A stretch of 64,000 nucleotides of DNA from positions 8,490,889 to 8,554,888 of the forward strand of contig NC_060896.1 in the NCBI RefSeq assembly GCF_014805685.1, in the 5' to 3' direction. The position numbers and the translations under genes are program-made. The notes beneath the pieces were generated by a model that saw only the letters and a program-made list of their open reading frames with translations, did not search any database and was not told where the DNA came from. This DNA comes from Silurus meridionalis. Taxonomy: Eukaryota > Chordata > Actinopteri > Siluriformes > Siluridae. Below, one piece after another: positions 13,423-26,722 of this stretch. Each line of letters begins with the position of its first letter. Within the stretch, counting starts at the first letter, position 1.

Positions 13423-13580
13423 GAAGAGGTGGTAGCTCAGTGGTTAAAGCAGTAAACTCTGAATTAATAGGTCACAAGTTCAAATCCCAGCACCAGTGAG
13501 CTGCCACAGCTGGGCCCTTGGGCGAGGCCCTTAACCCTTATCTGCCCAGCTGTCACTCTGGATAAGGGTGCCAAATGTAA
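13423..13580 (+). mobile_element. tRNA-derived SINE
   Basis: Head resembles a tRNA with an A box (GGTAGCTCAGTGGTTAAAGC) and a B box (GTTCAAATCCC). It is followed by a fish V/HE-type SINE core (GGGCCCTTGGGCGAGGCCC, then CTCTGGATAAGGGTG). A diverged copy of the same family is at 55760-55922 on the other strand. Family assignment rests on memory of fish SINEs. Confidence 0.8.
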
Positions 13581-14383
13581 AATTATTAAAATCTTGACCT
13601 GAAATAAATTGTGACAGTCCACCATATCAGACTATGACTATAATAAAAAAAATATGAAATAAAAAAAATCTAAATAAAATACACATTTTACGATAATTTA
13701 AAAAAAAAAAAACAGAATTAAATCATTTCTTAAATTTGATTGAAGTTGGCCCCCAGCTGACGTGTCTTTTATTTTGAAGAGTAGAGTGTCGGCCGTGGCC
13801 TCTGCTGTTCCTGGGTAGTTGCTGTGAGCTTCGCCGTTGCTCGAGTTGACACAAGGGCGGTTTGTGTGCTTTTAGAGCGGACCGGTTTCACAGGAGCACG
13901 ATGACAGAGTGATAAAGCGATTCCTCCTTCTCCCCGGCTCTCTGTCATCATTTATGCTGAGAGCCACATGCAGCAGCAGCAGCAACAACAGCGCTTGTCG
14001 CCAGGTCTCTATTCACATCACTAACGCTAGCAGGCTAGCTATTGTACTGGGGTTCAACCCGAAATGGCGCCCTGTCCGAAATGTAGTTCACTACTTAGTC
14101 TTCAAAAGGTATTGTATGTTACCCTATGTAGTGCACTAGTGTAGGGAGTAGGAAGCGATTTGTGATTCGACCGTTGGTCTATGGGTTTATTTAGGAACTA
14201 GTTAAAAGGCTGCTCTGGGTTGATCCTGGGTTTGTTTGTCAGTGCTGTAGAGAATAAAGACATGTTTCTTTTTTTCTTTTCAGACTTTTTTTACATGGTG
14301 TATATGCAGGATGTGCCTAGTTTGAAAGTGTTTTCTAATTTATTGTCATCATTTTGGAGACAGGTTTAGAGGGAGGCGATGAA

Positions 14384-17194
14384 ATGGAGGGTGTGAAGGA
14401 GAGGCAGGTTGGACTTTCTCGGCCTCACAGGCTCAGCGAGACGTCAAAGGTATGTTCTAAATCTTTCTTACGAAACGTAACGTAAAAAGTGACGTATAAC
14501 CGGTGATGTTTTTCCTCTGGTTCCAGGTGTATCGATGGGCTGACCAAGCCATTTACCTCCTGCAGGGTTTGAATGAGCAGCGAGAATGTGGGCAGTTGTG
14601 TGACGTGGTGTTGGTGGCGAACAGCCAGCGGGTTCATGCTCATCGTGCCCTGCTGGCCGTCTCCAGCCCGTACTTCCAGGCCATGTTCACGCTTGGGATG
14701 AGAGAAGAGCGCCAAGCCGAGGTGGAGCTTGTAGGTGCCTCGTATGTGGGGGTTAAGGCAGTCGTGGACTTCCTCTACAGTGGCGAGTTGCCTCTTGATG
14801 GTGGAAACATCGACTACGTCCTGGAGACGGCTCACCTGCTGCAGGTCTGGCAGGCTGTCGATTTCTGTTGCCAGTATTTGGAGAAAGAGGTGAACGAGGA
14901 CAACTATCTGTACTTGCAGGAACTGGCGATGCTTTACAGCTTGGAACGTCTGGACGCCTTCATCGACCGCTTTGTCCTGGAGCGGTTCTCTACCCTCTCC
15001 TGCACGCCCAAGTTCTTGAAAGATGTGGGACTCTCCAAACTCTGTTCCTATTTAGCCAGCGAAGATGTACAGCATGAGAGTGAGCAGTCCCTCCTCCAGG
15101 CAGCCCTCCAATGGCTCAACCAGAAGCCCGAGCGCTTACCGTTCGCCCACCAGCTCCTGCGTCATGTCCGCTTGGCCCTGATCTCACCTGGGGAGCTAGC
15201 GGAGCACGTCCTGCCTGCTGTACGCTCTTTGTTGCCCCCGGATTCAGGCTGCCAAGCGCTGGTGGAGGAAGCGCTAAGCTACCACGCTCACGTCAGTGCC
15301 CAGCCTGTACTACAGATGGCGCAGTCAGCGCTGAGAGGAGGAGTGGAGCGCCTGCTGCTGGTTGGAGGAGAGGTGTACGAGCGTGGTGAAGAGCTGAGCA
15401 CTGACGTGAGCTGGCTAGATAAAGAAGCAGGAGTGTGGGTGGTAGAGACACAACTACCCGCTCAGAGGAGCCACCACTGCGTGGCGGTGCTTGGGGGATT
15501 CATCTTTATCGCCGGAGGAAGCTCGTCACGCGATAACGGGGGAGACGCAGCAAGCAACATACTCTACCGATATGATCCACGTAACAACATGTGGTCCAAG
15601 GTAAATACACTGATCAGGCAAACATGACATTATAACATTGACAGGTAAAGTGATTAACACTGATTATCTCTTCATCATGCCACCTGCTAGCGGGTGGGAT
15701 ATTTTAGGCAGCAAGTAAACATTTTGTCCTCAAAGTTGACGTGTTAAAAGCAGGAAAAATGGGCAAGTGTGAGGATTTGAGTGATCAGTATCTATTAAAA
15801 GTGTCCAAGAAAGGAACAGTGGTGAACCGGCGACAGGGTCGTGGGCGTCCGAGGCACATTGATGCACGTGGTGAGCGAAGGCTGGTCCGTGTGGTCCGAT
15901 CCAACAAACGAGCTCCTGTACTCACATTGCTGAATAAGTTAATGCTGTTAATGTACAAAGGGTCAGGACTGTTTTGGCAGCAAAAGGGGAGCAACACAAT
16001 GTTAGGGAGGTGGTCATAATGTTATGCCTGATCAGTGTAGTTCAGACTTTATTATGGAACAGGCAGAGGATGATGAACGATGTGGACAGCAGTATTTTTA
16101 AGATGGAAGGCCTTTTCTATTTCTCTGGAGGCATGCGATAGAGATTCCCAAATTCTGTTAAAAAACAAATGATGTGGACATCGAACAGCCACCCAATCAG
16201 ACCCTGGAGGCATCTCTGTTTGTCTGTTAATTCGGCTCCACCTCTTGAAGGGTTCTCGCCTAGGAAGAGTGTGTGTGTCTGTGTTTTTTTATGGAACTGT
16301 TTTTGAGTTAGATTCTTAGTCTTTTAGCTTCTCTTGCTGTAGGGCGCCAGTATGAACCAGAGGCGAGTGGATTTCTATCTCGGAACCATGGGGGACTGCG
16401 TGATTGCTGTTGGGGGACGCAATGAAAGCGGTGCACTATCATCAGTCGAGGTCTATCACCCTGTGGAGGACTACTGGACCTATGTAGCAGGGCTGCCGAG
16501 GTCTTATTTCTCTTTTACTACATATTTAAATAGAATAGAATGGACATAATCTGTTTGCAGTTCATAGTCATGTGACCAAATAACCAATTCTTTTTTTATT
16601 TCTACCTTTAGGTTAACATACGGACATGCAGGCACAACACACAAAGGTGTAGTGTACATCTCAGGAGGCCACGACTATCAGATCGGACCTTACCGACGTG
16701 ACATGCTCAGTTATGACCCGAGCGCGGGCGACACATGGGCGGAGCGGCAGGCCATGACCCTAGCTCGAGGATGGCACTGCATGGCGTCGCTGCATGACCA
16801 AATCTATGTCATCGGTGGCAGTGATGACCACGAGGACAGCATGGAGCGATTCGATGTGTTAGAAGTAGAGGCATTCGATCCTCACACGGAGCAGTGGAGC
16901 AGGGTCGCCCCGTTGCGCTACCCAAACAGCGAAGCAGCCGTTGCCGTATGGGACGGCAAGATTTACGTAATGGGAGGCTACACCTGGGAGCACATGGACT
17001 TCTCAGAAAACACTCAGGTGTTCGTTCCGGAAAAGGGCCAGTGGGTGATAGGACCCAACCTGCCCAGGTACATTGCCGGAGCCTCAGCGTGTGTGTGCAC
17101 AGTCAGAGCTCGGCAGGCCTGCAGCACTGAGCAGAACAGGACAGGAGTGAAGGAAAAAGACAAACAAAACACGAGCCAAGGACAAGACAGATGA
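14384..17194 (+). CDS. klhl36: Kelch-like protein 36, Cullin-3 adaptor (4 coding exons)
   Basis: BTB-BACK-Kelch protein expected to recruit substrates to a Cullin-3 ubiquitin ligase. Coding exons: 14384-14449, 14527-15600, 16343-16500 and 16612-17194. All splice sites are GT-AG and the total is 626 aa (human KLHL36 616 aa). The BTB domain spans about residues 38-150 (motifs [20 protein letters not shown] and [15 protein letters not shown]), BACK about 150-265, and Kelch repeats about 295-590 ([50 protein letters not shown]). The start ATG at 14384 gives the family's N-terminus MEGVKER...SETSK. The tail is basic, as in human. Intron 2 holds a non-autonomous Tc1-like element starting 7 bp after the donor. 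The 3' end faces the aldo-keto reductase gene (tail-to-tail). Identification is secure, including its pairing with cotl1. Confidence 0.97.
15608..16037 (+). mobile_element. Non-autonomous Tc1-like element in klhl36 intron 2
   Basis: A 430-bp element flanked by TA dinucleotides. The ends are inverted (CACTGATCAGGC... and ...GCCTGATCAGTG). The inside keeps a relic of a Tc1-type transposase N-terminus: [10 protein letters not shown], then [20 protein letters not shown]. The DDE catalytic core is deleted. A sibling lies at about 53420-53905. Confidence 0.88.
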
Positions 17195-17602
17195 CTGGAT
17201 GCATATAGTTTGCCCTGACGGGGCAGTTATTCTCCTTTCATGCAGGTGACGGCATCAGGGATACATGCCCTTATGAGATACCAGTATTTGTAGGCTGCTT
17301 ATGGAAGACACGAGTTGAGCAGATTGAGATGGTCTGATGTTAGAGGTGCTTATTCAGTGTAGGAACAACCTGCATTGTCACTCAATCTTGTGCTGAAGCG
17401 ACGTGCTCCATCGCTGGATCACGTGAAATGTTTGCGTTTGCATTTCTCTATAATTACATGGATTAACACGAGCAATCATTTTCAGTATTAGATAAGAACA
17501 TTCAATATGTGGCATCTTGTTTAAAAAAAAAAAAGAAAAAAGTTTTAATTCTCTTGGTGGCTGGTACAGTGTATGTTACACTCACAGTTTGGCACTAACA
17601 CT

Positions 17603-17606
<4 letters not shown>

Positions 17607-17641
<35 letters not shown>
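17607..17641. repeat. (TG)n microsatellite in the klhl36 3' region
   Basis: About 17 TG units, 0.4 kb downstream of the klhl36 stop codon. Confidence 0.95.
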
Positions 17642-17643
<2 letters not shown>

Positions 17644-17889
17644 AATTTGTCGAACAGGTTGTTTCAAATCTTGTTCTGCAATCTAAATAGCAGCACTCAC
17701 AGAGAGCACCTGTGTGTCTCACGTATTAACAACGTTTCAATTAAAAGGGTAGTACGGATGAGATTCCAACCTGCGGGAGAAAAAAAAAAAAAACATATCG
17801 CTGTTAACAAGTTTATGTGTGTTTGTTTTTCAGGCTGATTTGTTAAAAGAGGTGTTTGATTAATAACACAATGAGCCACGTGACTGCTC

Positions 17890-20800
17890 TTACTGCTCAA
17901 TGATGCAGGCCTTCCAGCCACGATTCAGAGACCTTAGTGCATTCATATCCTCCAAATCCAGGCAGAAATCAAAGATCTGCAATTATACAACAGGATATAG
18001 TGTACACATTACCGTAAAGGGCTTTTATGAAATCTTCTGTTCATTTACACTGGATGGTAGGTTGTTTGTGTAAAAATAAAAATGCAGTTTTAACTTTGAA
18101 TAATAAAACTGGGGCGTTTTGCAAATTTGATCTCTTCTAAACCGCCACAATCCAATGCAAATTGAATAGTTTTCAGGCTGGTAAAATAAATAAACAATTT
18201 ATTTTTTCCAGTGAGGAGCTCAGAGGAGAACAACTAGTAAATTAAATTAAAATGTGAATTGCTTTAAATGATGTATTTCTCATTCCACATTTGGTCACTA
18301 TTTGCTGTTTTATTAACCTCCACTGTGCTGGGAAGATTTCTTTTAGATTTTGCTGGTGTGCCTGTGTAGATTTGTGCTTATTCAACCACTGGGGAATTAG
18401 TAAGTCCAGGTACTGATGTAGGGTGAGGAGGCCTTCTCCAATTCCAATTCATTCCAGCAGTGGTCAATAGGGTTTGAGCTCACAGCTCAATAGCAGGCCA
18501 TTCAAGATCTTCCACTCCAATCCATGTATACCATAACTTCATGGAGCTAGTTTTGTGTACAGCTGCATCATCATGCTGGAACAGGTTTGGGACAACTGAA
18601 GGGAAGATTTACTGCTTCCAGATCAAATGACATCCTACATAATTGTGTGCCTCCAACTTTTTGGTGACAGTTTGGGGAAGAACCACATATAGCTGGAAAA
18701 GTCAGGTGTCCTGATACTTCTGTCTGTAGAGTGTATTAAACTAATGGTCTAAATGATTGCAGTAATTAAGCAAGGTGTGTAATTTATTAGTTTTATTGTG
18801 ACAGGCTGTATATGCATCAATACGTATACGCCATGATCATTTCAGAAATATGATACTTTAACAGAGGTCATTAAAAGTACATGATGTGTGGGGCTTTATT
18901 AGCTTCACTACCAGATTCCACTGAGAGGTTTTGCCATTTGACATACACAAGTGCCAATGAATTTAGCATGCACAAATAACAGGGAGAATATGCTACATTA
19001 TATTTTATGCTGAATCCAGAAGGATGGTGTGGGAACTCATACCCCATGTCCGAGCAAACATATCAGTTAAGTGGCTCAAAGTTCAAATCAGTTTTAACTA
19101 TTCACTAATGCATTACTAAATGAAGAGAGCTTCCAGTAATTACCTTCGTGTTCTCCAGAATATGGTTGGGTTTAACACTCTTTGGGATCACTGCAACATT
19201 CTGTTCAATGTGGTACCTTAGCAAAATCTGCAATACATACAAGGTTCTGCATTTTTAGCAACCGATACACACACACATCTCATTTTATTTGTGGAGAGAA
19301 TATTTTACCTGTGCAGGAGTCTTTCTGTGTTTTGCAGCAATTTTCCCAACCACTGGGTCCTCCAGGAGCTTTTCAGGGTCTTTGTCTCCTCTATGACTGA
19401 AAAATTCAAAGAATGAAAGATGAATTCAAATAAAAATCATCATACCTTTTTTACTAATTAATTTACAGCAGAGTTAGTGATCAATGTAAAATATTAACTT
19501 ACTACTCTTTGGACCTTCCTGGTGAGCCAAAAGGACTGTAGGCTGTGAGAGTGATGTTCTTCGATTTACAATATTCAATCAGATCAGACTGCACAAAGTA
19601 AGGATGAAGTTCCACCTACAAATGAAAAGATTCTTATACAGATATCACTCAAGCTGATTAACCCAACATTATTACGTGTTTCATGTTCATTAACCTGTTT
19701 AAATAAAGGGTTTTATCTTGTGTCTAAGCAATAAATCAAAAACATGTAGGCCTGTGCATGTCGACTTTGACATTTTTTATTAAAAACTTTCATAATCTGT
19801 TATAACTTTCAAATGGACAGCCTAGTGATTGGTATGATGGTGGTTGGGGACTATATTGATGTTCTAAATTGTACCTGATTGACTGCTGGTGGAATTCTGG
19901 CCACAGAAAGAAGCCTTTCCAGTTGTTGGATTGAGAAGTTGGACACACCAATGCTTTTTACTTTTCCAGCGAACTTGAGCGTTTCCATTCCCTGACATGA
20001 CAAAAGTCATTCTCAAAAACTGGTGGTGATACGTGCACTTTTTTAGATCCCAGAAAGCTATCTTTACCTTCCACACATCCACATAATCAACGTCCGACGT
20101 TAGTATCTTTCCATCTTTCATTGGAAAAAGCTCATTATCAACTTTCTGTGGGGGAAAAAAAAGACCATTATTTATTGTGCTGAAGTTAAAAAATGCATAC
20201 ACATGATGATCATTTAATACTTGATGAGTAAACTGTGTGGCTACTACTTTAATTCAATACTCATCACCATAAAAACACCATTCCCACACTGAAGCATGGT
20301 GGTGGTACCACCAAATCGTGCTTGTTGAATGGCATCCCCAAGACATGTCTGTTTTCTTTTATCATTCTTTCATCATTACATTAATTAATAATGTATATAG
20401 TTCTATTCTCCACAGTATTGTATATTATATTATGTTTAGAATGCCCTTATTTCTGCCCTAAGGTGAATGAATACAGTTTTATCATGCAACCTGTAGTCCC
20501 ACGGGAAAGTGCACCAGGTACAGGTCCAGGTACTCGAGTTGCAGGTCACTGAGAGATTTATTCAGACACAGGGGGATGTCCATAGGGGCATAATGAGTGC
20601 ACCACAACTGCCCAAGTACAAACAGATGTTTCATTAGTTTCTCTTCTGAGATTATGTGCAGTAATTACACAAGATTGGACACTTAAGTATTAGCAAACGT
20701 TAAGACTATTGAAGGTGGTTGTGCGTAAACATTAGCCTGTTTTATTCACTTGGGAGTATTTGTTTACAGTAGACAGAGCAGATTTGTTACACAGACTCAC

Positions 20801-22603
20801 CTTACTCACGATGAACATGTCCTGGCGTCTAATGATTCCCTGCTGCATTTTGGAACGGATTGCCTTCCCCAGCTCCACCTCATTCTGATAACTGTAGGCC
20901 GTGTCCAAGTGGCGGTAACCAGCAGCTATAGCTGTCTCAACCGCACCTTGACACAGTTCTGAGCTTGTCTCCTGGTCACCATGTAATAAAACAGTAATGT
21001 ACAGCCAGTTTCACTCTACACGTTCATAAAGGTGTACAGAAATACAGCTTATATTACAGGATTTCATCAAGAAGTTTCTTTAAATACCAAATAAGGGCCA
21101 AATGTTCATCTCTCACAGAAGGGAGTTACACTGTGTTCATGCTGCTCATAAATCTGATGACTGGCCATAATGTCACATGATTTATTACACAATAGAAATT
21201 AGGTATATTATTAGATAGCAGCATGCATTAAAGGTTTTGCAGTTGTTTAGGGCTTGTAAGCTTATGAAAGTAATTCTGCTCAGAACCCACTCTGACAGGA
21301 AAATGTTTTTGTATGGATCTATATAGAGCCATTTTGGGTTCCTTTAAATAAAAGAAAAAAACACCCTTCTTCTCACTTTTCTCTTCCCCTTCTCATTTGC
21401 AGTTACACAGGGAGTTTCCACAGAAATTGAACCCAGCATAGGATATATATTATTTTATTTTATGGAAAAAGATTTTAACACCTTTTGAATGATTTTGTGT
21501 AAAAAGCAACTATATGTTGTGTTTCTTTGCAAGACGCATATTATTTAGTTTGGAATCAATAATAAAATTTAGTATAGTCAAAATCTTTACAGTGTTATTA
21601 ATACTTATATATCATATGGTCATTCTAAAAACCACAGTACTATTCTTTAACCATGTTTTACTATAGTAGGTAGAAAACAATAGTAAAACACTTTCCATAA
21701 GACGACTGTACTGATCCAGTTGGGGACTTTTCTCTATGCTATTAATTGCATTAAATTAGAATCGCTGATCATCAAAACCTGCTAAAACTCTAATTTACCC
21801 ATAATTCAGTTTGAATGTTCTCATAGTCTTACAGCTCTCAAATACCCTCATTATACAAAAATCAAAGTAATAAGTAATATGATTCCTGTTAAAACATGGT
21901 AAACATGCAGGATATGGTGTAATCCATCCAACTACCCAGTCCATAGATCATAGAGGAAGTAATCTAGACTAATCAGGTGTGTGTCTCAACTGGCATGTAA
22001 ACTGTGCAAGAGCTATGTACCGATCTAAGCTAAAGAAAACAGTTAGCTGTTGTTTTGTTGTTTTATATATAAGCAGACAGTACCTAAGATTTTTATTGAA
22101 CAATTATCGCTCATACACTGTCACTAACCAGGCTTGAGGCTGCTTATTTATTTACAGTAGCAACACAAAGATTGCTGTATAGCCCAGATTAGGAATATCA
22201 AACTAAAAAATAAATATACTTTCTAAAGCATGTTACGTTATTAGTATAATAATCATTTGCAGAGTTTTTTCTTTTTTTATCAAGCAATAGCATTGACCTA
22301 TTTTCCTGGTGTGTATTGCTGTATATATTCTGTATACATTCTTTTAAATTGGATTTAATGTGGCTCACAGAGCATTAATAAGGATTCAGACAAATCCTGC
22401 AGAAGCACTTCCATAGCTGCTGATAGAATTATTTATATAGGTTTATGCAATCATTAGATCTTCATATAAGGCCTTGTTTCGACAAAAAAAAAAAATGTAA
22501 TAAATAATATTACCTTTCCCTTCCATGTTCCCAGCCCCAGCAGTGGCATCAAGTTGCCATCATTTAGGTCTATATTCCTAGGCTGTTCACCGCTCTCTTC
22601 CAT
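17890..22603 (-). CDS. Aldo-keto reductase of the AKR1 type (9 exons)
   Basis: NADPH-dependent aldo-keto reductase, 313 aa, cytosolic by family. Exons on the minus strand: 22514-22603, 20801-20971, 20491-20607, 20068-20145, 19875-19991, 19506-19615, 19309-19396, 19144-19227 and 17890-17976. All junctions are GT-AG and in frame. The catalytic tetrad is complete: Asp53 and Tyr58 in [18 protein letters not shown], Lys87 in DMFIVSK, His120 in LDLYLVHFP. The cofactor-site motif is [15 protein letters not shown]. The start [20 protein letters not shown] places the core strand 10-15 residues in, as in AKR1A/1B/1E. I cannot tell which AKR1 subfamily it belongs to: it may be an AKR1B- or AKR1E-like fish gene (aldose or 1,5-anhydrofructose reductase-like). 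The substrate is not predictable from what I can see. Confidence 0.93.
18395..18735 (+). mobile_element. Tc1-like MITE relic in the aldo-keto reductase intron
   Basis: Dispersed fish repeat with the phrases CATGCTGGAACAGGTTTGGG and GTGTCCTGATACTTCTGTC, degenerate and without an intact frame. Related pieces lie at 23560-23690, 49125-49565, 54935-55368 and 62765-63080. Confidence 0.7.
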
Positions 22604-22761
22604 ATGGGAATGTTTTTAATAACAGATGAATATGTTGGTTTTTTTACTGCTGTTACTTTTGTCTTCTGTCTTTTACTTGTCCCTGTTTTACTGCTCTTTT
22701 ACTCTCCCTTCTTCCCTGCTGTTTGTCGCTTACTTTATCTAGACAGTTAATCATTTAACTT

Positions 22762-22765
<4 letters not shown>

Positions 22766-22854
<89 letters not shown>

Positions 22855-22893
22855 TCACACACACTCTCTCTCTCTCTCTCTCTCTCTTTCTCT
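22766..22893. repeat. Compound (CT)n(CA)n microsatellite
   Basis: Alternating blocks of CT and CA repeats; a second pure CT tract follows at 23050-23079. Confidence 0.95.
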
Positions 22894-23043
22894 GTGGTGT
22901 GCGTTCTTTACCTCTATTGTGCATGTATGAACTGCAGTTGGCAAAATTGAGGAAAGTGACCTTAACAGCTGCACCCACGTGATACTCTCCCATTTCCTCG
23001 AAAACAGCATGAAAATCAGGAAGTGAACTTGCACTCTTTATCA

Positions 23044-23083
<40 letters not shown>

Positions 23084-23559
23084 ACATAATTCTATGCAGG
23101 CAATGAAGATCTAAAAATTCCTTACATGAAATTTCAAAAGCATGTTTACATTATTTGATATATGAAATACTTATTTTATAAAGACATGTATCTAGTATAT
23201 GCAGATATCATTCATGAAATATATAGAATAATATCAAATATATAAGTATTTGTAATTATATCAAAGAACAGTTAATACCATTTATTTATCAAAAACCAAT
23301 AAGAATCTACTCATACAGAACTTTTTTCTTTATGTAATTCATATATTAGACAGCAGGGGGCAGCAAAGATATAGAATGTTGGAACGGTTTCACAATTCTT
23401 AAACCTGAAGGACTGAAGTCAAACTCTTCTGCATTACCTAAAGCCTAAAACAAATATATTATTGCTTAGTAATAGTTTTCCTAAGATGTTTGTAGCAATA
23501 AATATATTATTATAAAGTATACAAATATATTACCACACTTAAGGAGAACATTAAGGAGG

Positions 23560-23690
23560 ACACACTATAGCAGGCCACCCAAGATCCTCCTCTCCAAACC
23601 ATGTAAACCACATCTTCATGGAGCTCGCTTTGTGCACAGGGGCATTGCCATGCTGGAACAGGTCTGGGTTTCCATTTGTCCCAATACTGT
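23560..23690 (+). mobile_element. Tc1-like MITE fragment
   Basis: Short copy of the family seen at 18395 and 49125. It contains CATGGAGCTCGCTTTGTGCA and CATGCTGGAACAGGTCTGGG. Confidence 0.65.
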
Positions 23691-25015
23691 TAGACAGCTA
23701 GATTTGAAGTTAAATAACAATAAATGTGAATAATTAAGAAATTATTCATAATTTTGTATCCAAATTCGTTTAGACATCATTTAGATTGTATTAGTAATAT
23801 ACGGTAGTTGTATGTGTAATTATTTATGTACGTGTATTCAAACCACAATGCTCCAACGTTTATTGTAAGTTTTTATTTTAAATAAATGTTATATATAATA
23901 CTGAAAAAAATCCTATAAAGAAAATACACAAAGATAAAAAAGTGTTTATAAAACCTTGTTTATAATATGGTGGGGTTGCAAATGTGTTATACAGATATCA
24001 CTTAAAGAGACCTGGGTATCTTTAAGATAATTGTGGGTTCAAAGACAAGCACTAATGTTCAACAATCTATTCAGAATATTACATGTTATAACAGATGAAC
24101 AGATAAAGTTAAATTCCAGAGGTGGCACTCTTTGGTGTCAGTCAATAATGATGCAATGGTGAGACATGTGGCTTCTTTTTAACCTCTAAACCGAACAAGG
24201 ATGAATATACAACAACCATATACATATACAAAAGGAATTATTACAGTTTACAAATAATAAGTACAAGATTTACGAGAGACTCTACTTGTCCATAGAAAAA
24301 AAAAGCAAATAGTAGGTAGCATGCATAATATAAACAGGGTAGCAAGGATAAGCTAATTCATGTCTTTTAGATATAAAAAGATATTAAAAAATAAAGCTGT
24401 TTTGGCATCCATATCATACTGTTTTCTGTTCAGAACTGTCAGGTTGATTACCCAGAGTGAAACGCCTCCTCTAATCTAAATTATGTGACTTTGGGCTGAT
24501 GTCTTTCAGTACATACTACTGACAGTTTTATAATTAATGTAAAGGAGATGGATAATTTACTAAAAGTAAACAGAATAAGTTTACGCCATCCAGTCAGAGT
24601 ACCAACTACATAGAGTGACATGAGAAAAGCATACTGTCTGTTTACCATTATGTCTGGTATTCAATTTTGGGATATTATGGACTCTTAAAATCAGCCTGCC
24701 TATCTGCCTTCCTAACTACCATGTGGGTGTATGTAATAGTTTATGAGATCACTGATGATCATCAATGAGAATTCACAGACCTAATATTACATTTATAGGT
24801 GTTAGCTAGTCCTTATCATGACCATATCACTATATCATGATACAGTTGGTCATCACCTGTGTAGGCCTGTGCATAGAATATTTAGCTTCCTTCAGAAATA
24901 AAACATTAGTCCTTCATTCAAACCAAAAGAAGGGCATCTCACTGTCTATTACATGTACACTTTTTTAGTTGTTTGCTCTTTCTCTATATCTTGTTCCCAA
25001 ACACTAAACATCCCC

Positions 25016-26674
25016 TTACTGGTCCAGGTCGTTGCTGTCTTGGCTGCGAGGTCTGTAGTGGCGTGCACAGAATTCCCGAATTCGTTCGCATGCTTCCACC
25101 ATCATTTCCTCTGGAACTGTCAGCACAATCCGGAAGAAGTTTGGGTATTCAAATGCCTGAAGAAAGAAATACAATTATTATATAGTTTGTTTTTTATCTA
25201 CAGTGTCACTACATAGTTGAAAAAGACATTCTTTCTCTATAATTCTTATTTAAGGTCCAAATTACGTACAGAGGTAGAACAGATAATAAATGGGAGGAAG
25301 TTGAGTATTGTACCGTTGCAGGTAGGCAGAACACGGACTGTTCAGTAACCAGCCTCTCAGTGAACTCCACATCGTTCTGGAAGTCTGGAAAGTGCTCCAT
25401 TTCAATTCCAACCTAATAAGGAACACATATATTTAATATTCTCATACACGATGGCCATTACAAGCCACTGTAAACACCAGTATAACTATGTTTTTAATTT
25501 GTATTAAAATATTACCATGAGGTACATGGCTCCAGATGGCAATACTGGATTGAGTCCAGGAACAGTGGACAGCTCTGAGAAGCAAATATCTGCATTTGAC
25601 TGTAAAGAATAATGAAAAGTTACAATACGTATTTTAAGGGTTATGTGTCCTATTTTAATATTTAATCGGTCACATTGGTTACCTTTATAAAGCTGATTGT
25701 GCTTTGATAGAACTCTGAGGGGGTATTTTTAAAGATGCTTTCTAGTGCCCCCTGGATAACTGTACAGGCTCCCAAAATGCGCTGACTGAGCTTGACAAGA
25801 CCGTCACGAATCTTAAGACAAAATCATTGAGAATTATGTACTGTAAAACTAATGCTGATATATTTGATACAAGATTCGAATTATTACACTTTAGCACACC
25901 TCTGGCCCGAAAATGTTATTGCGATCGTGGATGAGGATCCAGCCGAGTCGCCATCCCGGAACAAGCCAGCGTTTAGCCAGACCGCCACAGGACAGAATGG
26001 GTACATCACTGCTGAGAGGAGCCAGGGAATGAAAGTCACAGTTGGGAAAGACCTGAAAAAGTTTAGAACTATATCAGAGATGTGTGATGCAATGCATCAT
26101 AAGGTTACCTTGGCAGTTATTTTTATAGTTTGTGTCTAAAAAATAAATATTAGCATATATGAATTAGAATGAATTAAACAGCAGTAACAGCAAAAAATGA
26201 TATTATTATCAAATCGAATAGAATGGGCTTTTTGTAGAGGATAACCATGAATGTTTTTTTTTTATAATTTTTTTTTTTTTTGTGGTGGTTTGTACTGGAA
26301 AATTTCCATGCAGTTAAAAATAAAAGTGGAAAAAACAATAGTGAAAAGGGAAGGAGGGAGAGAGCAGTCTATTCATAAATTATGTGAGGTTTCCTGTCTG
26401 GTTCTCATTAGCATGGAGCCTTAATGTTGGGCGGACAGATACGCCCCACTTCCTATTGGCTGTAGGCAGAGACTGTAAAACTGGCAATTTAGGGAAAAAA
26501 AATCTGTCTCACTGGCTCATTTACAAATACCAGCAGAACACGTGATTTTATCCATAAGGTCCAAACTACCAGCAACGCATGTCTCCCTCAAATCACATGT
26601 TTGCATGCTACACCTGTGGGGGGTCTTTGTCACAACATTGAACTGGTCTAAACAAATCACTTTGTAAAGTGATC

Positions 26675-26722
<48 letters not shown>

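Larger units (their letters stand above)
10128..14383. other. Divergent intergenic region between cotl1 and klhl36
   Basis: Contains the 5' flanks of both genes. Repeats: (AC)n at 10874-10915, a TAG/GTA trinucleotide tract at 11171-11395, a 20-bp minisatellite at 11941-12148, an RTE-like insertion at 12401-13103, (GT)n at 13236-13265 and a tRNA-derived SINE at 13423-13580. The GC-richer, CpG-containing stretch 13780-14060 with CAG/CAA triplets is the likely klhl36 promoter and non-coding first exon. Confidence 0.6.
22604..25015. other. Intergenic region between tat 3' end and the reductase 5' end
   Basis: Contains long (CT)n/(CA)n tracts (22766-22893 and 23050-23079), which lie about 160-480 bp upstream of the reductase start, a Tc1-like MITE fragment at 23560-23690, and AT-rich sequence. 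A TTTATT word near 23857 could be the tat poly(A) signal on the minus strand, giving a 3' UTR of about 1.15 kb. That is a guess. Confidence 0.5.
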
